Of a stretch of 64,000 nt of DNA, positions 27,017 to 36,216 are shown piece by piece. The stretch is from an uncultured Atopobiaceae bacterium (lineage in GTDB: Bacteria; Actinomycetota; Coriobacteriia; Coriobacteriales; Atopobiaceae). Both the position numbers and the translations under genes were made by a program. The DNA is taken from positions 31,320 through 95,319 of the forward strand of contig CALUNW010000011.1 in assembly GCA_944322145.1 (NCBI GenBank), read 5' to 3'. Each line of letters opens with the position of its first letter. Positions within the stretch are counted from its first letter, which is position 1. The notes under the pieces are model-generated. The model had not been told where the DNA came from, ran no database searches, and saw only the letters and a program-made list of their open reading frames with translations.

Positions 27017-27085
27017 GTGACAATTAGGACAGGTTAAATTGTCACACGCTTACGGTGTGACAATTTAACCTGTCCTAATTGTCAC
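27017..27085. repeat. Large family C palindrome (31-bp perfect arms) giving the VanZ stop codon
   Basis: Arms 27017-27047 and 27055-27085 are perfect inverse copies around GCTTACG. Each arm is itself a family C core (GTGACAATT, 11 bases, AATTGTCAC). The TAG stop of the VanZ gene (27075-27077) lies inside the right arm, so its last codons and stop come from the repeat. Confidence 0.88.
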
Positions 27086-27530
27086 GCATGATGTAGACGA
27101 GGTGCGCGAGCAAGGCTCCGACGACGACGCCGGAGAGGTCGAGAAGGACGTCGGTCACCTGGCCGGAGCGCCCGGGAACGAAGAGCTGGATGCACTCATC
27201 GACGACTGGCACGAGGGCGACGAGCAGCCCGGCGGGAAGCGGGCGGACGCCGCGCCCCGCATGAAGGCTCCCGAAGAGGCCGCGGGCGAGCACGCCGAGT
27301 ATCGCATATTCGGTGAAATGCGCCGTCTTGCGAACGAGAAACGCCATCAGGTCGACGTCCGTCACCCCCACTGCCTCGAACAGGGGGCGCAGCAGAGTGA
27401 CGACCATGCCGCTCTCGAGCGACGACTGGGGGCCCTGGATGAGGGAGTGGCCCCAGACGAAGGCGACCCAGCAAGCGAACGCGGCGGCCCACCAGACGGA
27501 CCGCCGCGCCGAGTCGTGTCTCGCGGGCAT
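27075..27530 (-). CDS. VanZ family membrane protein
   Basis: A 151-residue membrane protein with about four helices. WGHSLIQGPQSSLESG after helix 1, VRKTAHFTEYAILGVLARGL in the middle and VDECIQLFVPGRSGQVTDVL before the last helix are the VanZ signature. VanZ-like proteins are linked to envelope stress and low-level glycopeptide resistance, but most have no proven role; no van genes are nearby. The ATG overlaps the upstream gene's stop (ATGA), so the two are coupled. The C-terminus MRDN-stop is encoded by the family C repeat, so the ancestral end may have been altered by repeat insertion. Confidence 0.88.
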   Translation of the reverse strand: MPARHDSARRSVWWAAAFACWVAFVWGHSLIQGPQSSLESGMVVTLLRPLFEAVGVTDVDLMAFLVRKTAHFTEYAILGVLARGLFGSLHAGRGVRPLPAGLLVALVPVVDECIQLFVPGRSGQVTDVLLDLSGVVVGALLAHLVYIMRDN

Positions 27531-28729
27531 CAGGCCTCGGCCACCATCGGAGAGGCGAAGTGCTTGCCAGCGTGGCTCGTCCGGATGGTCGAGGTGTCGG
27601 AGAGGTGGCGCGAGGGAGGCTGGGTGCCGCCCTCGAGGACGCGCAGGAACCTGCTCGAGCTGCGGCGCGCCGCAGGCGAGGAGCTCTTGGAGAACTCGTC
27701 CTCGATGAGGTAGTCGACGTAGGTATCCGTGTCGACGACCTCGGGGTGGCCGGCGGGCGTCTTGAACGGGATGAAGGAGGTCTGGGGCTCGAGGTTATCG
27801 GGCTCGTCGAGCGTGTCGGCGCCGCCCACCATGTCGACGAAGGGAGCGGGGGCCTGGCCGGCGTCCTCGAGCGCAAGCCGCTCGTCGAGCGAGCGGAGCG
27901 CGAGATCCCACTCGTCGAACCCACCGATGTCGTCGATGGTGCGACGCTCGGGGTAGGCGCCCTCGTCGATATTGGCGATCCTGCGCGAGATGCCGGCGCC
28001 GCGTCCAGGCGCGGCAGCGGGCGCGGGCGACGGTTCGAGCAGAAGGTTGTTCGCGGTGGTGAAGTCCGACGGAATGGCAAGCCCGGCGTCCTCGGGGGCA
28101 AAGCCCGAGTCGGAGATGATGGACTGCTCCCCCACCGCCTGCTTCCACCAGGACGTGCCGACGTCGCCGACAGAGCCGTCGGCGCGCTCGATGACGGGAA
28201 CGCCGTCCATCATGTTGCCGCCGAGACGGTCGCGAAGCGTCGCCGCGACGCCGCCGGCGCGGCGCGCCATCTTCTCGCGGAAGGTCGCGCGCCCGACGTA
28301 GTTCTCGGCAATCTCCTCGTAGTCGTTAGCGGCGTGGCTCGGGGCGATCGCGGGAGCCTCGGCGTCGTCGTCAAAGAGGACGGCGTCAACGCGCAGGTGT
28401 CGCGGCATGGGAGCGGAGGCCTCGACCACCGGGAGGGAACCGAGCGAGAGCGCGGGCTGGTCGGTCATGGTGTCCTCGGGACGGGCGGGCTCGGCCTCGC
28501 GGGAACGGCGGCGATGGCGGGACACCAACGCGACGGTCCCCGCGACGACGCCCATGGCGAGCGCTCCCCCGGCAAGTCCTGCGGCAAAGGCGGCGGACGG
28601 CGACGAGAACAGGCCGTCAAGCGCAAGAGTGACGTCGCGCAGCGAAAGCGCAGCTGCCGGCACCGGGGCGACAAGCGCCAGGGCGCCGGGGATACCAGCG
28701 TAGACGGCGGCGTTTCTTCTCACGCCCAT
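27530..28729 (-). CDS. Unknown exported or membrane protein with acidic low-complexity body
   Basis: A 399-residue protein that I cannot assign. The N-terminus (RRNAAVYAGIPGALALVAPV, residues 4-23) resembles a signal peptide. A second hydrophobic segment, AFAAGLAGGALAMGVVAGTV, lies at residues 48-67, followed by the basic stop SRHRRRSR. The long C-terminal part is rich in D, E, A, P and S, with few predicted structured stretches apart from YVGRATFREKMARRAGGVAA. This suggests a protein anchored at the N-terminus with a long cytoplasmic tail. It is translationally coupled to the VanZ gene. It may be lineage-specific. Confidence 0.6.
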   Translation of the reverse strand: MGVRRNAAVYAGIPGALALVAPVPAAALSLRDVTLALDGLFSSPSAAFAAGLAGGALAMGVVAGTVALVSRHRRRSREAEPARPEDTMTDQPALSLGSLPVVEASAPMPRHLRVDAVLFDDDAEAPAIAPSHAANDYEEIAENYVGRATFREKMARRAGGVAATLRDRLGGNMMDGVPVIERADGSVGDVGTSWWKQAVGEQSIISDSGFAPEDAGLAIPSDFTTANNLLLEPSPAPAAAPGRGAGISRRIANIDEGAYPERRTIDDIGGFDEWDLALRSLDERLALEDAGQAPAPFVDMVGGADTLDEPDNLEPQTSFIPFKTPAGHPEVVDTDTYVDYLIEDEFSKSSSPAARRSSSRFLRVLEGGTQPPSRHLSDTSTIRTSHAGKHFASPMVAEA

Positions 28730-29100
28730 ATGCTCCCGCTCCTCCCGAAAGGGGAAGACGAGACGAGCGTCAAACCAGAGATTCCCTCCCTTGGCGGGAG
28801 CGTGTGTGGCGTCAACGGTTTGGGCTGCGTTTCATCTTCGTGTACCGTGACCTGTCCGCGGCGCGGACGTATACGAATATAACCATTTCACAGGCGCCGA
28901 TGCAAGGGGATGAACCCCGATTGAGGCTGCACGCGCGCCCAGCGTCCTTCTCGCCGGACGATGGCGATTTTTGTGCGCGACAAGCCCCCTCCACGGGAGG
29001 GGACGCGATCTCAGCCGATCATCTGGCGGCCCATGCTTGATTAAATAGGCGCCCGTCGCAGACCGCGACGGGCGCCGAAGTTCAACGAGTGCGGGAGCCG
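28730..29100. other. Noncoding spacer upstream of the unknown membrane gene, holding the rho terminator
   Basis: This 371-bp gap holds no convincing gene on either strand. It must include the promoter of the 28.7-kb gene and it ends with the rho terminator. CGTCCTTCTCGCCGGACG at 28945-28962 forms a small hairpin of the recurrent TCCTTCTCG type. I saw no riboswitch consensus. Confidence 0.5.
29048..29076 (-). terminator. Terminator of rho
   Basis: A perfect 12-bp stem, GGCGCCCGTCGC with its complement, and a 5-base loop, followed on the minus strand by TATTTAATC. It is 25 bp past the rho stop. Confidence 0.8.
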
Positions 29101-31062
29101 CTACGCCACGTAGCCGGACTGGGCCGCCTTCTTTGCGCTCTTGATGAGGAACTCGCTGTTGGAGTCGGTCTCCTTGAGGCCGCGGACGAGCGCGTTCGCC
29201 GCACGCTCCACGTTGTTCATGTTGGCGAGGATGCGGCGGATGCCCCACACAAGCGGCTGATACTCGGGGGCGATGAGCAGGTCCTCGTTGCGCGTACCGG
29301 ACGCCACGGGGTCGATGGCCGGGAAGATGCGCTTGTCGGCGAGGTCGCGGTCGAGCTTGAGCTCCATGTTGCCGGTGCCCTTGAACTCCTCGAAGATGAC
29401 CTCGTCCATCTTGGATCCGGTGTCCACGAGCGCGGAGGCGATGATCGTGAGCGAGCCGCCGTTCTCGATGTTGCGCGCGGCACCCAGGAACTTCTTGGGC
29501 GGGTAGAGCGCCGCGGAGTCCACGCCGCCGGAGAGGATGCGCCCGCTCGCGGGCTGCGCGAGGTTGTAGGCACGGGCGAGGCGCGTGATGGAGTCGAGCA
29601 CCACGACGACGTCCTCCCCCATCTCGACGAGGCGCTTTGCATGCTCGATCACAAGCTCGGAGACGCGCGTGTGATTGTCGGCGGGCATGTCGAAGGTCGA
29701 GGCCACGACCTCGCCGCGGATGGAGCGCTCCATGTCCGTGACCTCCTCGGGACGCTCGTCCACGAGCAGGCAGAACAGGTGCACCTCAGGGTTGTTGACG
29801 GCGATGGACTGGCAGATCTTCTTGAGGACCGTCGTCTTGCCGGCCTTGGGCGGCGAGACGATGAGGCCTCGCTGGCCCTTGCCGATGGGCGAGACCAAAT
29901 CGATGGCGCGGCCGGTGATGGAGTCCTTGTCGCATTCCATGACGAGGCGCTCGTTGGGATAGACGGGCGTGAGGTCGCGGAAGCGCGGGCGCGCCTTGAG
30001 GTTCTCCGGCGGCATGCCGTTGACGGCGCTGACCTTCTGGATGGGCGGATACTTGCTGTTGGCGCGACCCGGGCCCACGGTGCCGGCGATCCGGTCGCCG
30101 GGACGAAGGCCGAGGGAGCGAATCAGCTGCTGGTGAACGAAGGCGTCGTCATCGCCCTCCATGTAGTTGCCGGTGCGGACCCAGCCGTACCCCTCGTTGC
30201 CGATCTCGAGGATGCCCTCGACGCTGCGGAAGCCCTCGGCGCGCGCGGCGGCCTCGTAGACCGCCTCCACGAGCGCGGGCTTGCGCACGCCGACGTACTC
30301 GACGCCGAGCTCTGCGGCCTTCGCGCGCAGGTCCGCGACCTTCATCGCGGAAAGATCGTCAATCGTGAGGGAGGGCTCTGCGGCCTCCTGCTGACGGCGG
30401 TTGCGCCTACGTCCCTGGCCGCCCTTGCGGCGGTCCTGGAAGCCGCCATTGCCGTCGGAGGAGGGCTTGCCGCCGTTGCCGGCGTGCTCGCCGCCCCCGG
30501 CGTGGCGGCGCTTGCGAGACGGGCGGCCGGCGGCGTCGGCGGGCTCGCCGGCGTCAGAGGGGGACGCCTCCTGCGTCGTCTTCTGGTCGGCGGGAGCGGG
30601 CTCGGCGGAAGCAGAGTCGCCGGGCGCAAGCGTCTGAGCCGGCATCTCGGAGGGAACCGAACTCGCCACGGTCGCATCCTGCGTGACCTTTGTCATCTCG
30701 TCAGCGGCGTCCTGCTGCTTCTTGGGGCGTCCGCGACGGCGCTTGGGCTGTGGCGCCTGGTCCGTGCCGGCGGAATCCGCCTTCGCCTCCCCCTGATCCT
30801 GGGGCACGGCGGAAGGCTCGGCCTGCGGGGTCTCCACGCCCGCCGCCTCGCTCTTGCGCGGGCGGCCGCGGCGACGCTTGGGCGGCCACGGCTCTCCCGC
30901 CGCCTCGGCGGCGGCCCTCGCTGCGGCCTCTGCGGCGCGCGCGGCCTCCATCTCGGCCTTGGTGCGGCGACGGCGACGCGGCTTCGCTGGAGTCGACTCG
31001 GGCGACGCGGCCTCGGCCGCGGCGGGTGCCGTCTCGGAAACGGGGGTCTCGGCTTCCGACAT
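29101..31062 (-). CDS. rho: Transcription termination factor Rho with long N-terminal extension
   Basis: Rho is the hexameric RNA helicase that ends transcription at untranslated C-rich RNA. At 653 residues it is far longer than E. coli Rho (419). Residues 1 to about 240 are a disordered Ala/Glu/Arg/Lys-rich region with AT-hook-like [19 protein letters not shown] and [11 protein letters not shown] repeats, as in many actinobacterial Rho proteins. The core follows: [20 protein letters not shown] (Rho_N), the primary RNA site near YGWVRTGNY, Walker [31 protein letters not shown] and the Q/R loops near [17 protein letters not shown]. It stands as a single gene with its own terminator. Confidence 0.95.
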   Translation of the reverse strand: MSEAETPVSETAPAAAEAASPESTPAKPRRRRRTKAEMEAARAAEAAARAAAEAAGEPWPPKRRRGRPRKSEAAGVETPQAEPSAVPQDQGEAKADSAGTDQAPQPKRRRGRPKKQQDAADEMTKVTQDATVASSVPSEMPAQTLAPGDSASAEPAPADQKTTQEASPSDAGEPADAAGRPSRKRRHAGGGEHAGNGGKPSSDGNGGFQDRRKGGQGRRRNRRQQEAAEPSLTIDDLSAMKVADLRAKAAELGVEYVGVRKPALVEAVYEAAARAEGFRSVEGILEIGNEGYGWVRTGNYMEGDDDAFVHQQLIRSLGLRPGDRIAGTVGPGRANSKYPPIQKVSAVNGMPPENLKARPRFRDLTPVYPNERLVMECDKDSITGRAIDLVSPIGKGQRGLIVSPPKAGKTTVLKKICQSIAVNNPEVHLFCLLVDERPEEVTDMERSIRGEVVASTFDMPADNHTRVSELVIEHAKRLVEMGEDVVVVLDSITRLARAYNLAQPASGRILSGGVDSAALYPPKKFLGAARNIENGGSLTIIASALVDTGSKMDEVIFEEFKGTGNMELKLDRDLADKRIFPAIDPVASGTRNEDLLIAPEYQPLVWGIRRILANMNNVERAANALVRGLKETDSNSEFLIKSAKKAAQSGYVA

Positions 31063-31223
31063 ATGTCAACCTCTCGTGATGAGCCGGCGATGCGCACGTG
31101 GGCAGCGTCCGCCGGCGGCTAAACGCTCGATATGAGAAATGGGGACACGATCAGCAAGACGTGCATGCAAATGCCGCCCGCCGAACATATCTCAAAAATT
31201 ATATCACGAAGCGACGATGTCCG

Positions 31224-31922
31224 CTACGCCTCCGCAGGCTCATCCTTGCGGGGACCGCGCAGCTTGCGGCGCACGACGATCTTCTCGATGCTCGCGGCGA
31301 GGCTGCGGGCGACCTCCATGCCTTCGGGAGTGAGGCAGACGCTCGAGGTGCGCCCCTCGCCCGCAGACCTCATCCTCGTGACGTAGCCGCCCTCGGCGAG
31401 GGATGACACCGACATGGAGACCGTGGGCTGCAGCAACCCAAGAAGATCCACGAGCTGCATGATGGTGAGGGCCGTCCCGTCTGAGGACAGCAGGCCAAGA
31501 AGCACGAGGTCGCCCGCCTTGCAGAAGAACGAGCCCATCGCGTCGACGTACTTCCTGATGCGCTCGGCGGAGGTCCTCGAGAGGGAGCGGCCGCTGGGGA
31601 TCTGGGCGCGCGTGAGCTCCGAGAGGCGCTCCACGCGAGCGCGACCGGCGTCGGAGATCGCGCAGACGACGTTGCGGCGGTCGTGCTCGCCCTCGGCCCG
31701 CTCGATGAGGCCGAGGCTGGCGAGGTGATTGGTCCTGTGCGTCATCGTGGGGCGCAGGGCGCCCTGGTACTCGGCGATGTCAGAGGTCTTCATCGGGACG
31801 CCGGCAAAGTCGAGGCGGCAGAGGATGGCAAACTCCTCGAAGGTGAGACGCTCTTCCGGAACGGTGTCCTGCCTGACGACGTTATACGCCCTGCGAACGG
31901 ACATGTATTCCCTGAGGTCCAC
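31224..31922 (-). CDS. Regulator with two MarR-type winged-helix domains in one chain
   Basis: A 232-residue protein made of two related DNA-binding halves. The first has LTFEEFAILCRLDFAG, then DIAEYQGALRPTMTHRTNHL (recognition helix) and the wing GEHDRRNVVCAISDAGRARV. The second has AGDLVLLGLLSSDGTALTIM, then LLGLLQPTVSMSVSSLAEGG and the wing GEGRTSSVCLTPEGMEVA. MarR proteins normally dimerise; here a covalent pseudo-dimer is likely. GTG 31922 is chosen as start because GGGAGG lies 9 nt upstream; ATG 31904 is the alternative. It sits alone between rho and argS. The ligand and targets are unknown. Confidence 0.8.
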   Translation of the reverse strand: MDLREYMSVRRAYNVVRQDTVPEERLTFEEFAILCRLDFAGVPMKTSDIAEYQGALRPTMTHRTNHLASLGLIERAEGEHDRRNVVCAISDAGRARVERLSELTRAQIPSGRSLSRTSAERIRKYVDAMGSFFCKAGDLVLLGLLSSDGTALTIMQLVDLLGLLQPTVSMSVSSLAEGGYVTRMRSAGEGRTSSVCLTPEGMEVARSLAASIEKIVVRRKLRGPRKDEPAEA

Positions 31923-32061
31923 GCTTGCACGCCTCCCATGGTCTGCTTTGCGACCCGCCGCACCACGGAGAGCCGTCACCTAACGCGATGGTACACTTTT
32001 TTCCCGCAGAAACGCCCCGGGCATACAAGACGAAACAAAAGTCTGCCCTGGGCGAGCGCGG

Positions 32062-33906
32062 CTACATGCTCTGCGGGGCGCTGACGCCGACCATCTCGAG
32101 GGTGAGGGCGAGGACGCGGCGCGTCGCGTCGACCGCGGCGAGGCGAGCGTGCGAGAGCGGAGCGTCAAGCGGTCGTCCCTTGCCGGGAAGCACCTGGCAG
32201 GCGGCATAGAACGAATGGAACTCCGCGGCGAGCTCCTCGGCGTAGTGCGTGAGGCGGAAGGGCGCGCGGTCGCGGGCGCAGCTCTCGACCAGGCCCGGGA
32301 GCTCGGAGAGCTTGCGGGCGAGCGCGGCCTCGGCGGGGTCGGAGAGCAGGCCGAGGTCATAGCCCTCCCCCACGGCGCGGCGCGCGACCTCGTCCATCCC
32401 CAGTGCGGCGGCCTCCTCGAGCGTGACGTCGGCGCCGCGGCGCAGGATCGAGCAGATGCGCGCGTGAGCGTACTGGACGTAGTAGACGGGGTTGGTGTTG
32501 TCCTGCTTCTTCACGCGCTCGATGTCGAAGTCGATCATCTGGTTCGACGACTTGGAGATGAGCGTGTAGCGCGTGGCATCGGCGCCCACCTCGGCGAGGA
32601 GCTCGTCAAAGGTGACCATCGTGCCCTTGCGCTTGGACATGCGCACGGGGTTGCCGTCGCGCAGGAGGTTCACCAGCTGACCGAGAAGGACCTCGAACTG
32701 CGTGGGATAGCCGAGCGCCTCGCAGGCGGACTGCACGCGCTGGATGTAGCCGTGGTGGTCGGCCCCCCAGATGTCGATCACGTGGTCGACGCGCTGGAAC
32801 TTGTTCCAGTGGTAGGCGACGTCGGAGGCGAAGTAGGTGTACTCCCCGTTGGTCTTGATGAGCACGCGGTCCTTGTCGTCACCGAAGGTCGTGGAGCGGA
32901 ACCACAGGGCGCCCGCCTCGTCGCGATAGAGGTGGCCCATCTCGTCGAGGGCGGAGAGCGCGCGGTCGACGGCGGAGGTGCCGGACTCGTCCTTCACGTA
33001 GAGGCCGCGCTCGGAGAACCAGACGTCGAAGTCGCAGCGCGCCTCGTGGCAGGTCTCGCGGATGGAGTCGAGCATCCAGCGGTAGCCGCGCTCGCGGAAC
33101 TCAGCGACGCGCTCGTCCTCGGAGACGCCCGCCCAGCGCTCGCCGTCCTCGAGGACGAAGCGACAGGCGATGTCAACGATGTAGTCGCCGCCGTACGCGT
33201 TGCCTCCCAGCGCCTCGTTGAAGGCGTCGGTGAGCGGGTGGGTCTCGGGGACGGAGTCGTCCTCGTCCGCCACGTAGGCCTCGCGGTCGGCGAGAAGGGC
33301 GGCGCGCGCGGCGTCGAGGCTCTTCTCGCCCCGGGCCATCACGTCGAGGAGCTGCTGGTAGCGCATGGAGACGGAGCGCCCGAAGACGTCCATCTGCGAG
33401 CCGTGGTCGTTGATGTAGTACTCGCGCTCGACCTCGTAGCCCGCGTGCTCGAGCACGCGGCAGAGCGAGTCGCCCAGCGCGGCCCAGCGGCCGTGCCCGA
33501 TGTGCAGCGGCCCCACGGGGTTGGCGGAGACAAACTCCACCTGGACCTTGGTGCCGGCGCCCATCTGCGAGCGGGCATAGTCGCGGCCCTGCTCGCGCAC
33601 GGTGCGGAAGACCTCGTTGGCCGAGGCGGTGGCAAGATAGAAGTTGATGAAGCCGGGGCCGGCGACCTCCACGCGCTCGATCGAGGGGTCGGCGGGGATG
33701 TGGGAGACGATGGCGTCGGCGATCTGGCGCGGCGCGCGGTGCGCGAGCTTGGCGGAGCGCAGGGCGACCGTGGAGCTCCAGTCACCGTTGGCGGAGTCGG
33801 CGGGGCGCTCGAAGCCGAGCTCGGTCACCTCGAACTCGGGCAGGTCCCCGGACTGCTGGGCGGCGGCGATGGCGGCTCGAACGAGCTCCTCGATCTTCTC
33901 GGGCAT
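32062..33906 (-). CDS. argS: Arginyl-tRNA synthetase
   Basis: It charges tRNA-Arg with arginine. The 614-residue class I enzyme has VEFVSANPVGPLHIGHGRWA (HIGH motif) near residue 130, GADHHGYIQRVQSACEALGY, and RMSKRKGTMVTFDELL (KMSKS-like). The C-terminal DALR anticodon domain ends the protein (SHARLAAVDATRRVLALTLE). ATG 33906 follows GGGGGAGAATAC; an earlier in-frame ATG (MTTHGGEY) would cover that site. Minus-strand TGCTACACT about 45-55 bp upstream of the start is a possible extended -10. Confidence 0.96.
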   Translation of the reverse strand: MPEKIEELVRAAIAAAQQSGDLPEFEVTELGFERPADSANGDWSSTVALRSAKLAHRAPRQIADAIVSHIPADPSIERVEVAGPGFINFYLATASANEVFRTVREQGRDYARSQMGAGTKVQVEFVSANPVGPLHIGHGRWAALGDSLCRVLEHAGYEVEREYYINDHGSQMDVFGRSVSMRYQQLLDVMARGEKSLDAARAALLADREAYVADEDDSVPETHPLTDAFNEALGGNAYGGDYIVDIACRFVLEDGERWAGVSEDERVAEFRERGYRWMLDSIRETCHEARCDFDVWFSERGLYVKDESGTSAVDRALSALDEMGHLYRDEAGALWFRSTTFGDDKDRVLIKTNGEYTYFASDVAYHWNKFQRVDHVIDIWGADHHGYIQRVQSACEALGYPTQFEVLLGQLVNLLRDGNPVRMSKRKGTMVTFDELLAEVGADATRYTLISKSSNQMIDFDIERVKKQDNTNPVYYVQYAHARICSILRRGADVTLEEAAALGMDEVARRAVGEGYDLGLLSDPAEAALARKLSELPGLVESCARDRAPFRLTHYAEELAAEFHSFYAACQVLPGKGRPLDAPLSHARLAAVDATRRVLALTLEMVGVSAPQSM

Positions 33907-34030
33907 GTATTCTCCCCCGTGGGTAGTCATTGTTGGCAACTTTTTGAGTGTAGCAGAGGCGCGGCGGCACAGATGGCCTCCCCAGCCCGGGACACAAATC
34001 CTCATTTGTGTTGCCCACGGCCTTGCCCGC

Positions 34031-34203
34031 ACTCGACGACGTCCGCCGGGAGCACGCCCGCACTTCTCGCCCGGCGCATCCAGTGCGGGCCGGGGCGCAC
34101 TGAACCCACGCACTTGGCATCGTTAGCCGAGAAGGACCGCGCACTCGATGCGACAAGAGCCCAAATCTGCCCGCACTCGATGAGCGCACTCACGAGTGCG
34201 GGC
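34031..34203. repeat. Cluster of CGCACTCGA repeats with an 11-bp stem-loop
   Basis: CGCACTCGA recurs near 34034, 34139 and 34173. The last copy and its inverse form GCCCGCACTCG/CGAGTGCGGGC (34169-34203), a perfect 11-bp stem. It lies in the 452-bp argS-pncB spacer, which holds no credible gene. A smaller palindrome, CACAAATCCTCATTTGTG, lies near 33993. Confidence 0.6.
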
Positions 34204-34243
34204 AGGCTGCCCGCCGAGAGCGTCTCGTGGGGCATCGCTCTGA

Positions 34244-34310
34244 CGAGAATGCCATATGGGACGGATGCGGGGGCCCTGCGCGGGCAGAACCGTCCCATAT
34301 GGCATTCTCG
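34244..34310. repeat. 21-bp perfect-arm palindrome (family E)
   Basis: CGAGAATGCCATATGGGACGG at 34244-34264 and its exact inverse at 34290-34310 enclose a 25-base G/C-rich centre. The GGGAC at the inner side resembles the cores of families A and B. It lies about 50 bp past the pncB stop. Confidence 0.75.
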
Positions 34311-34358
34311 TGGTCTTGAGCGGAATCTCAGCGCCGAGAAGGACGCGGTCCGGGACGG

Positions 34359-35849
34359 CTAGTCCGCCGTGGGGCGACCCGACTCCTCGCGCTCCTCGCG
34401 GGCGAGACGGCTGCGGAGCTCCTCGAGGCCCTCCTCGAGGCCCACCGGGTAGGTCTGCGGGTTGAGAAAGCGTGCGACGGCAGGGTCGAGGCGCATGAGC
34501 GCGTCCTTGCAGCGCTCTCGCGCCACTTCTATGCCCTCGGGCGGGCAGGCACGCTCGCCGTGCTCGACGAGCTTGACGAGAAGCTCCTGCGGCTCGCCCT
34601 CGAGCGCGTAGGTGGTGTACGGGTCGAGGATGTCGAACATCCTGCGCGCGACGCCGGGGCGCGCCACCTCGTCGACGACGAGCATGTCGGCGGTCGGCCG
34701 GCCGGCGGGATCGTAGTAGCGAAGCACGTGCTGCACGCCGGGGACCGTGCGCTTGTAGGACTGCTCGGAGAGCTTGATCACCGGCGTCCAGGGCTCGTCC
34801 GCGGAGCGACGCACGGCAGACAGCTTGTAGACGCCGCCGAGCGAGGGCTGCGGGTCGCACGTGGCGAGCTTGGTGCCCACGCCGAAGGAGTCGATCGGCG
34901 CGCCCTGGGCGAAGAGCGACTGGATGGTGTACTCGTCGAGGTCATTGGAGACCGAGATCTTGACATAGGGCAGGCCTGCCTCGTCAAAGGCGGCACGGGC
35001 CTCCTTGGAGAGGCGCGCGAGGTCGCCGGAGTCCAGGCGGACGGCGGAGAGGCGCTCGCCGGCCTCCTCCATCTCCTTGGCCACGGTGACGGCATTGCGG
35101 ATGCCCTGGTGGACGTCATAGGTGTCGAGGAGAAGGACGCAGTTCTTGGGGCTGGACTTTGCGAAGGCGCGGAAGGCCTCGAGCTCGCTCGGGAACGCCA
35201 TCACCCAGGAGTGCGCGTGCGTTCCGAAGACGGGGATGCCGTAGATCTTGCCGGCGAGCACGTTGGATGTCGAGGACGCGCCGGCGATGTAGGAGGCGCG
35301 CGCCACCGCGAGGCCTCCGTCGGGACCCTGGGCGCGGCGCAGGCCGAAGTCGGAGACGGGGTGTCCCTCGGCGGCACGGACCACGCGCGCGGTCTTGGTG
35401 GCCACGAGCGTCTGGAAGTTCACGAGGTTGAGCAGGGCCGTCTCGATGAGCTGGCAGTCGATGACCGGGCCCTCCACGCGCACCATGGGCTCGCGCCCGA
35501 AGACGAGCTGGCCCTCGGGAACGGCGTGGACGGTGAGGTCGAGGCGATGGTTGCGGAGGTACTCGAGGAACCCGGGCTTGAACATGGGGCCGCCGCCGGG
35601 GGCGTCGAGGCTCGCGAGGTAGTCGATGGCGTCGTCCTCGAAGACGAAGTTCTCCACGAGGTCGGCAAGCTGCCCCGTTCCGCAGCACACGGCATATCCG
35701 CCGTCGAAGGGGTTGTCGCGGAAGAAGGCGTTGAAGCACGCCTGGCCGTCGGCCAGCCCCGCCTCCCAGAACCCCTGGGCCATCGTGAGCTCGTAGAGGT
35801 CGGTGTTGAGCGAGACGTCCGTGGGCTTGGTGCGGTCGGTGAGCGACAT
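34359..35849 (-). CDS. pncB: Nicotinate phosphoribosyltransferase
   Basis: It joins nicotinate and phosphoribosyl pyrophosphate in NAD salvage. The 496-residue protein begins SLNTDLYELTMAQGFWEAGL, the family signature, with FNAFFRDNPFDGGYAVCCGT. The substrate-site region GTHAHSWVMAFPSELEAFRA and LLLDTYDVHQGIRNAV are present. This is the long Gram-positive type (about 490 residues). The coiled-coil protein gene ends 9 bp before its start, suggesting one transcript. GCGTCCTTCTCGG lies just past its stop on the sense strand. Confidence 0.93.
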   Translation of the reverse strand: MSLTDRTKPTDVSLNTDLYELTMAQGFWEAGLADGQACFNAFFRDNPFDGGYAVCCGTGQLADLVENFVFEDDAIDYLASLDAPGGGPMFKPGFLEYLRNHRLDLTVHAVPEGQLVFGREPMVRVEGPVIDCQLIETALLNLVNFQTLVATKTARVVRAAEGHPVSDFGLRRAQGPDGGLAVARASYIAGASSTSNVLAGKIYGIPVFGTHAHSWVMAFPSELEAFRAFAKSSPKNCVLLLDTYDVHQGIRNAVTVAKEMEEAGERLSAVRLDSGDLARLSKEARAAFDEAGLPYVKISVSNDLDEYTIQSLFAQGAPIDSFGVGTKLATCDPQPSLGGVYKLSAVRRSADEPWTPVIKLSEQSYKRTVPGVQHVLRYYDPAGRPTADMLVVDEVARPGVARRMFDILDPYTTYALEGEPQELLVKLVEHGERACPPEGIEVARERCKDALMRLDPAVARFLNPQTYPVGLEEGLEELRSRLAREEREESGRPTAD

Positions 35850-35858
35850 GGGATCCTC

Positions 35859-36170
35859 CTATCCCAGGACCGTGATGGCGAGCCAGACAAGGGCGATGCC
35901 GACCACGGCGAGAATGACGACCTTCTGCCCGAGGGGCATCTTGAGGTCGTCGTCATCGGGCTCCATGAGGGCGCGGCCGCGCTCGCGGGCCTCGGCGTCG
36001 CGGGCGGCCTGCGCGCGCTCCGCCTCGGTCTGGGCGCGCTGTGCGCGCAGCCTCTCCAGCTCGGCGCGCTCCGCGGCGTCGCGGGCGGCCTGCTCGCGCG
36101 CGGCCTTCTCGGCGCGCAGCTGCTCCAGCTCGGCGCGCTCCTCGTCGGTGAGACCGTTGTTGTCCGCCAT
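35859..36170 (-). CDS. Small coiled-coil protein with C-terminal membrane anchor
   Basis: 103 residues. Residues 8-70 form a charged coiled coil of repeated E/R/A heptads (EERAELEQLRAEKAAREQAA and on), then EPDDDDLKMPLG, then one C-terminal helix, KVVILAVVGIALVWLAITVL. This is a tail-anchored topology with the coil in the cytoplasm. I do not recognise a family. It lies between a radical SAM gene and pncB on the same strand, which does not reveal its role. Confidence 0.65.
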   Translation of the reverse strand: MADNNGLTDEERAELEQLRAEKAAREQAARDAAERAELERLRAQRAQTEAERAQAARDAEARERGRALMEPDDDDLKMPLGQKVVILAVVGIALVWLAITVLG

Positions 36171-36216
36171 GAAAGCCCTCCCGTTTGGTTTGCAGGCTGC
36201 TTACAGTTTATACACC

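Noticed and set aside
28880..28960. Possible riboswitch (GATGCAAGGGGATGAACCCC region) upstream of the unknown membrane gene
   Set aside because: No consensus of c-di-GMP, TPP, c-di-AMP or cobalamin riboswitches could be matched, and the region lies on the far side between genes of the opposite orientation.
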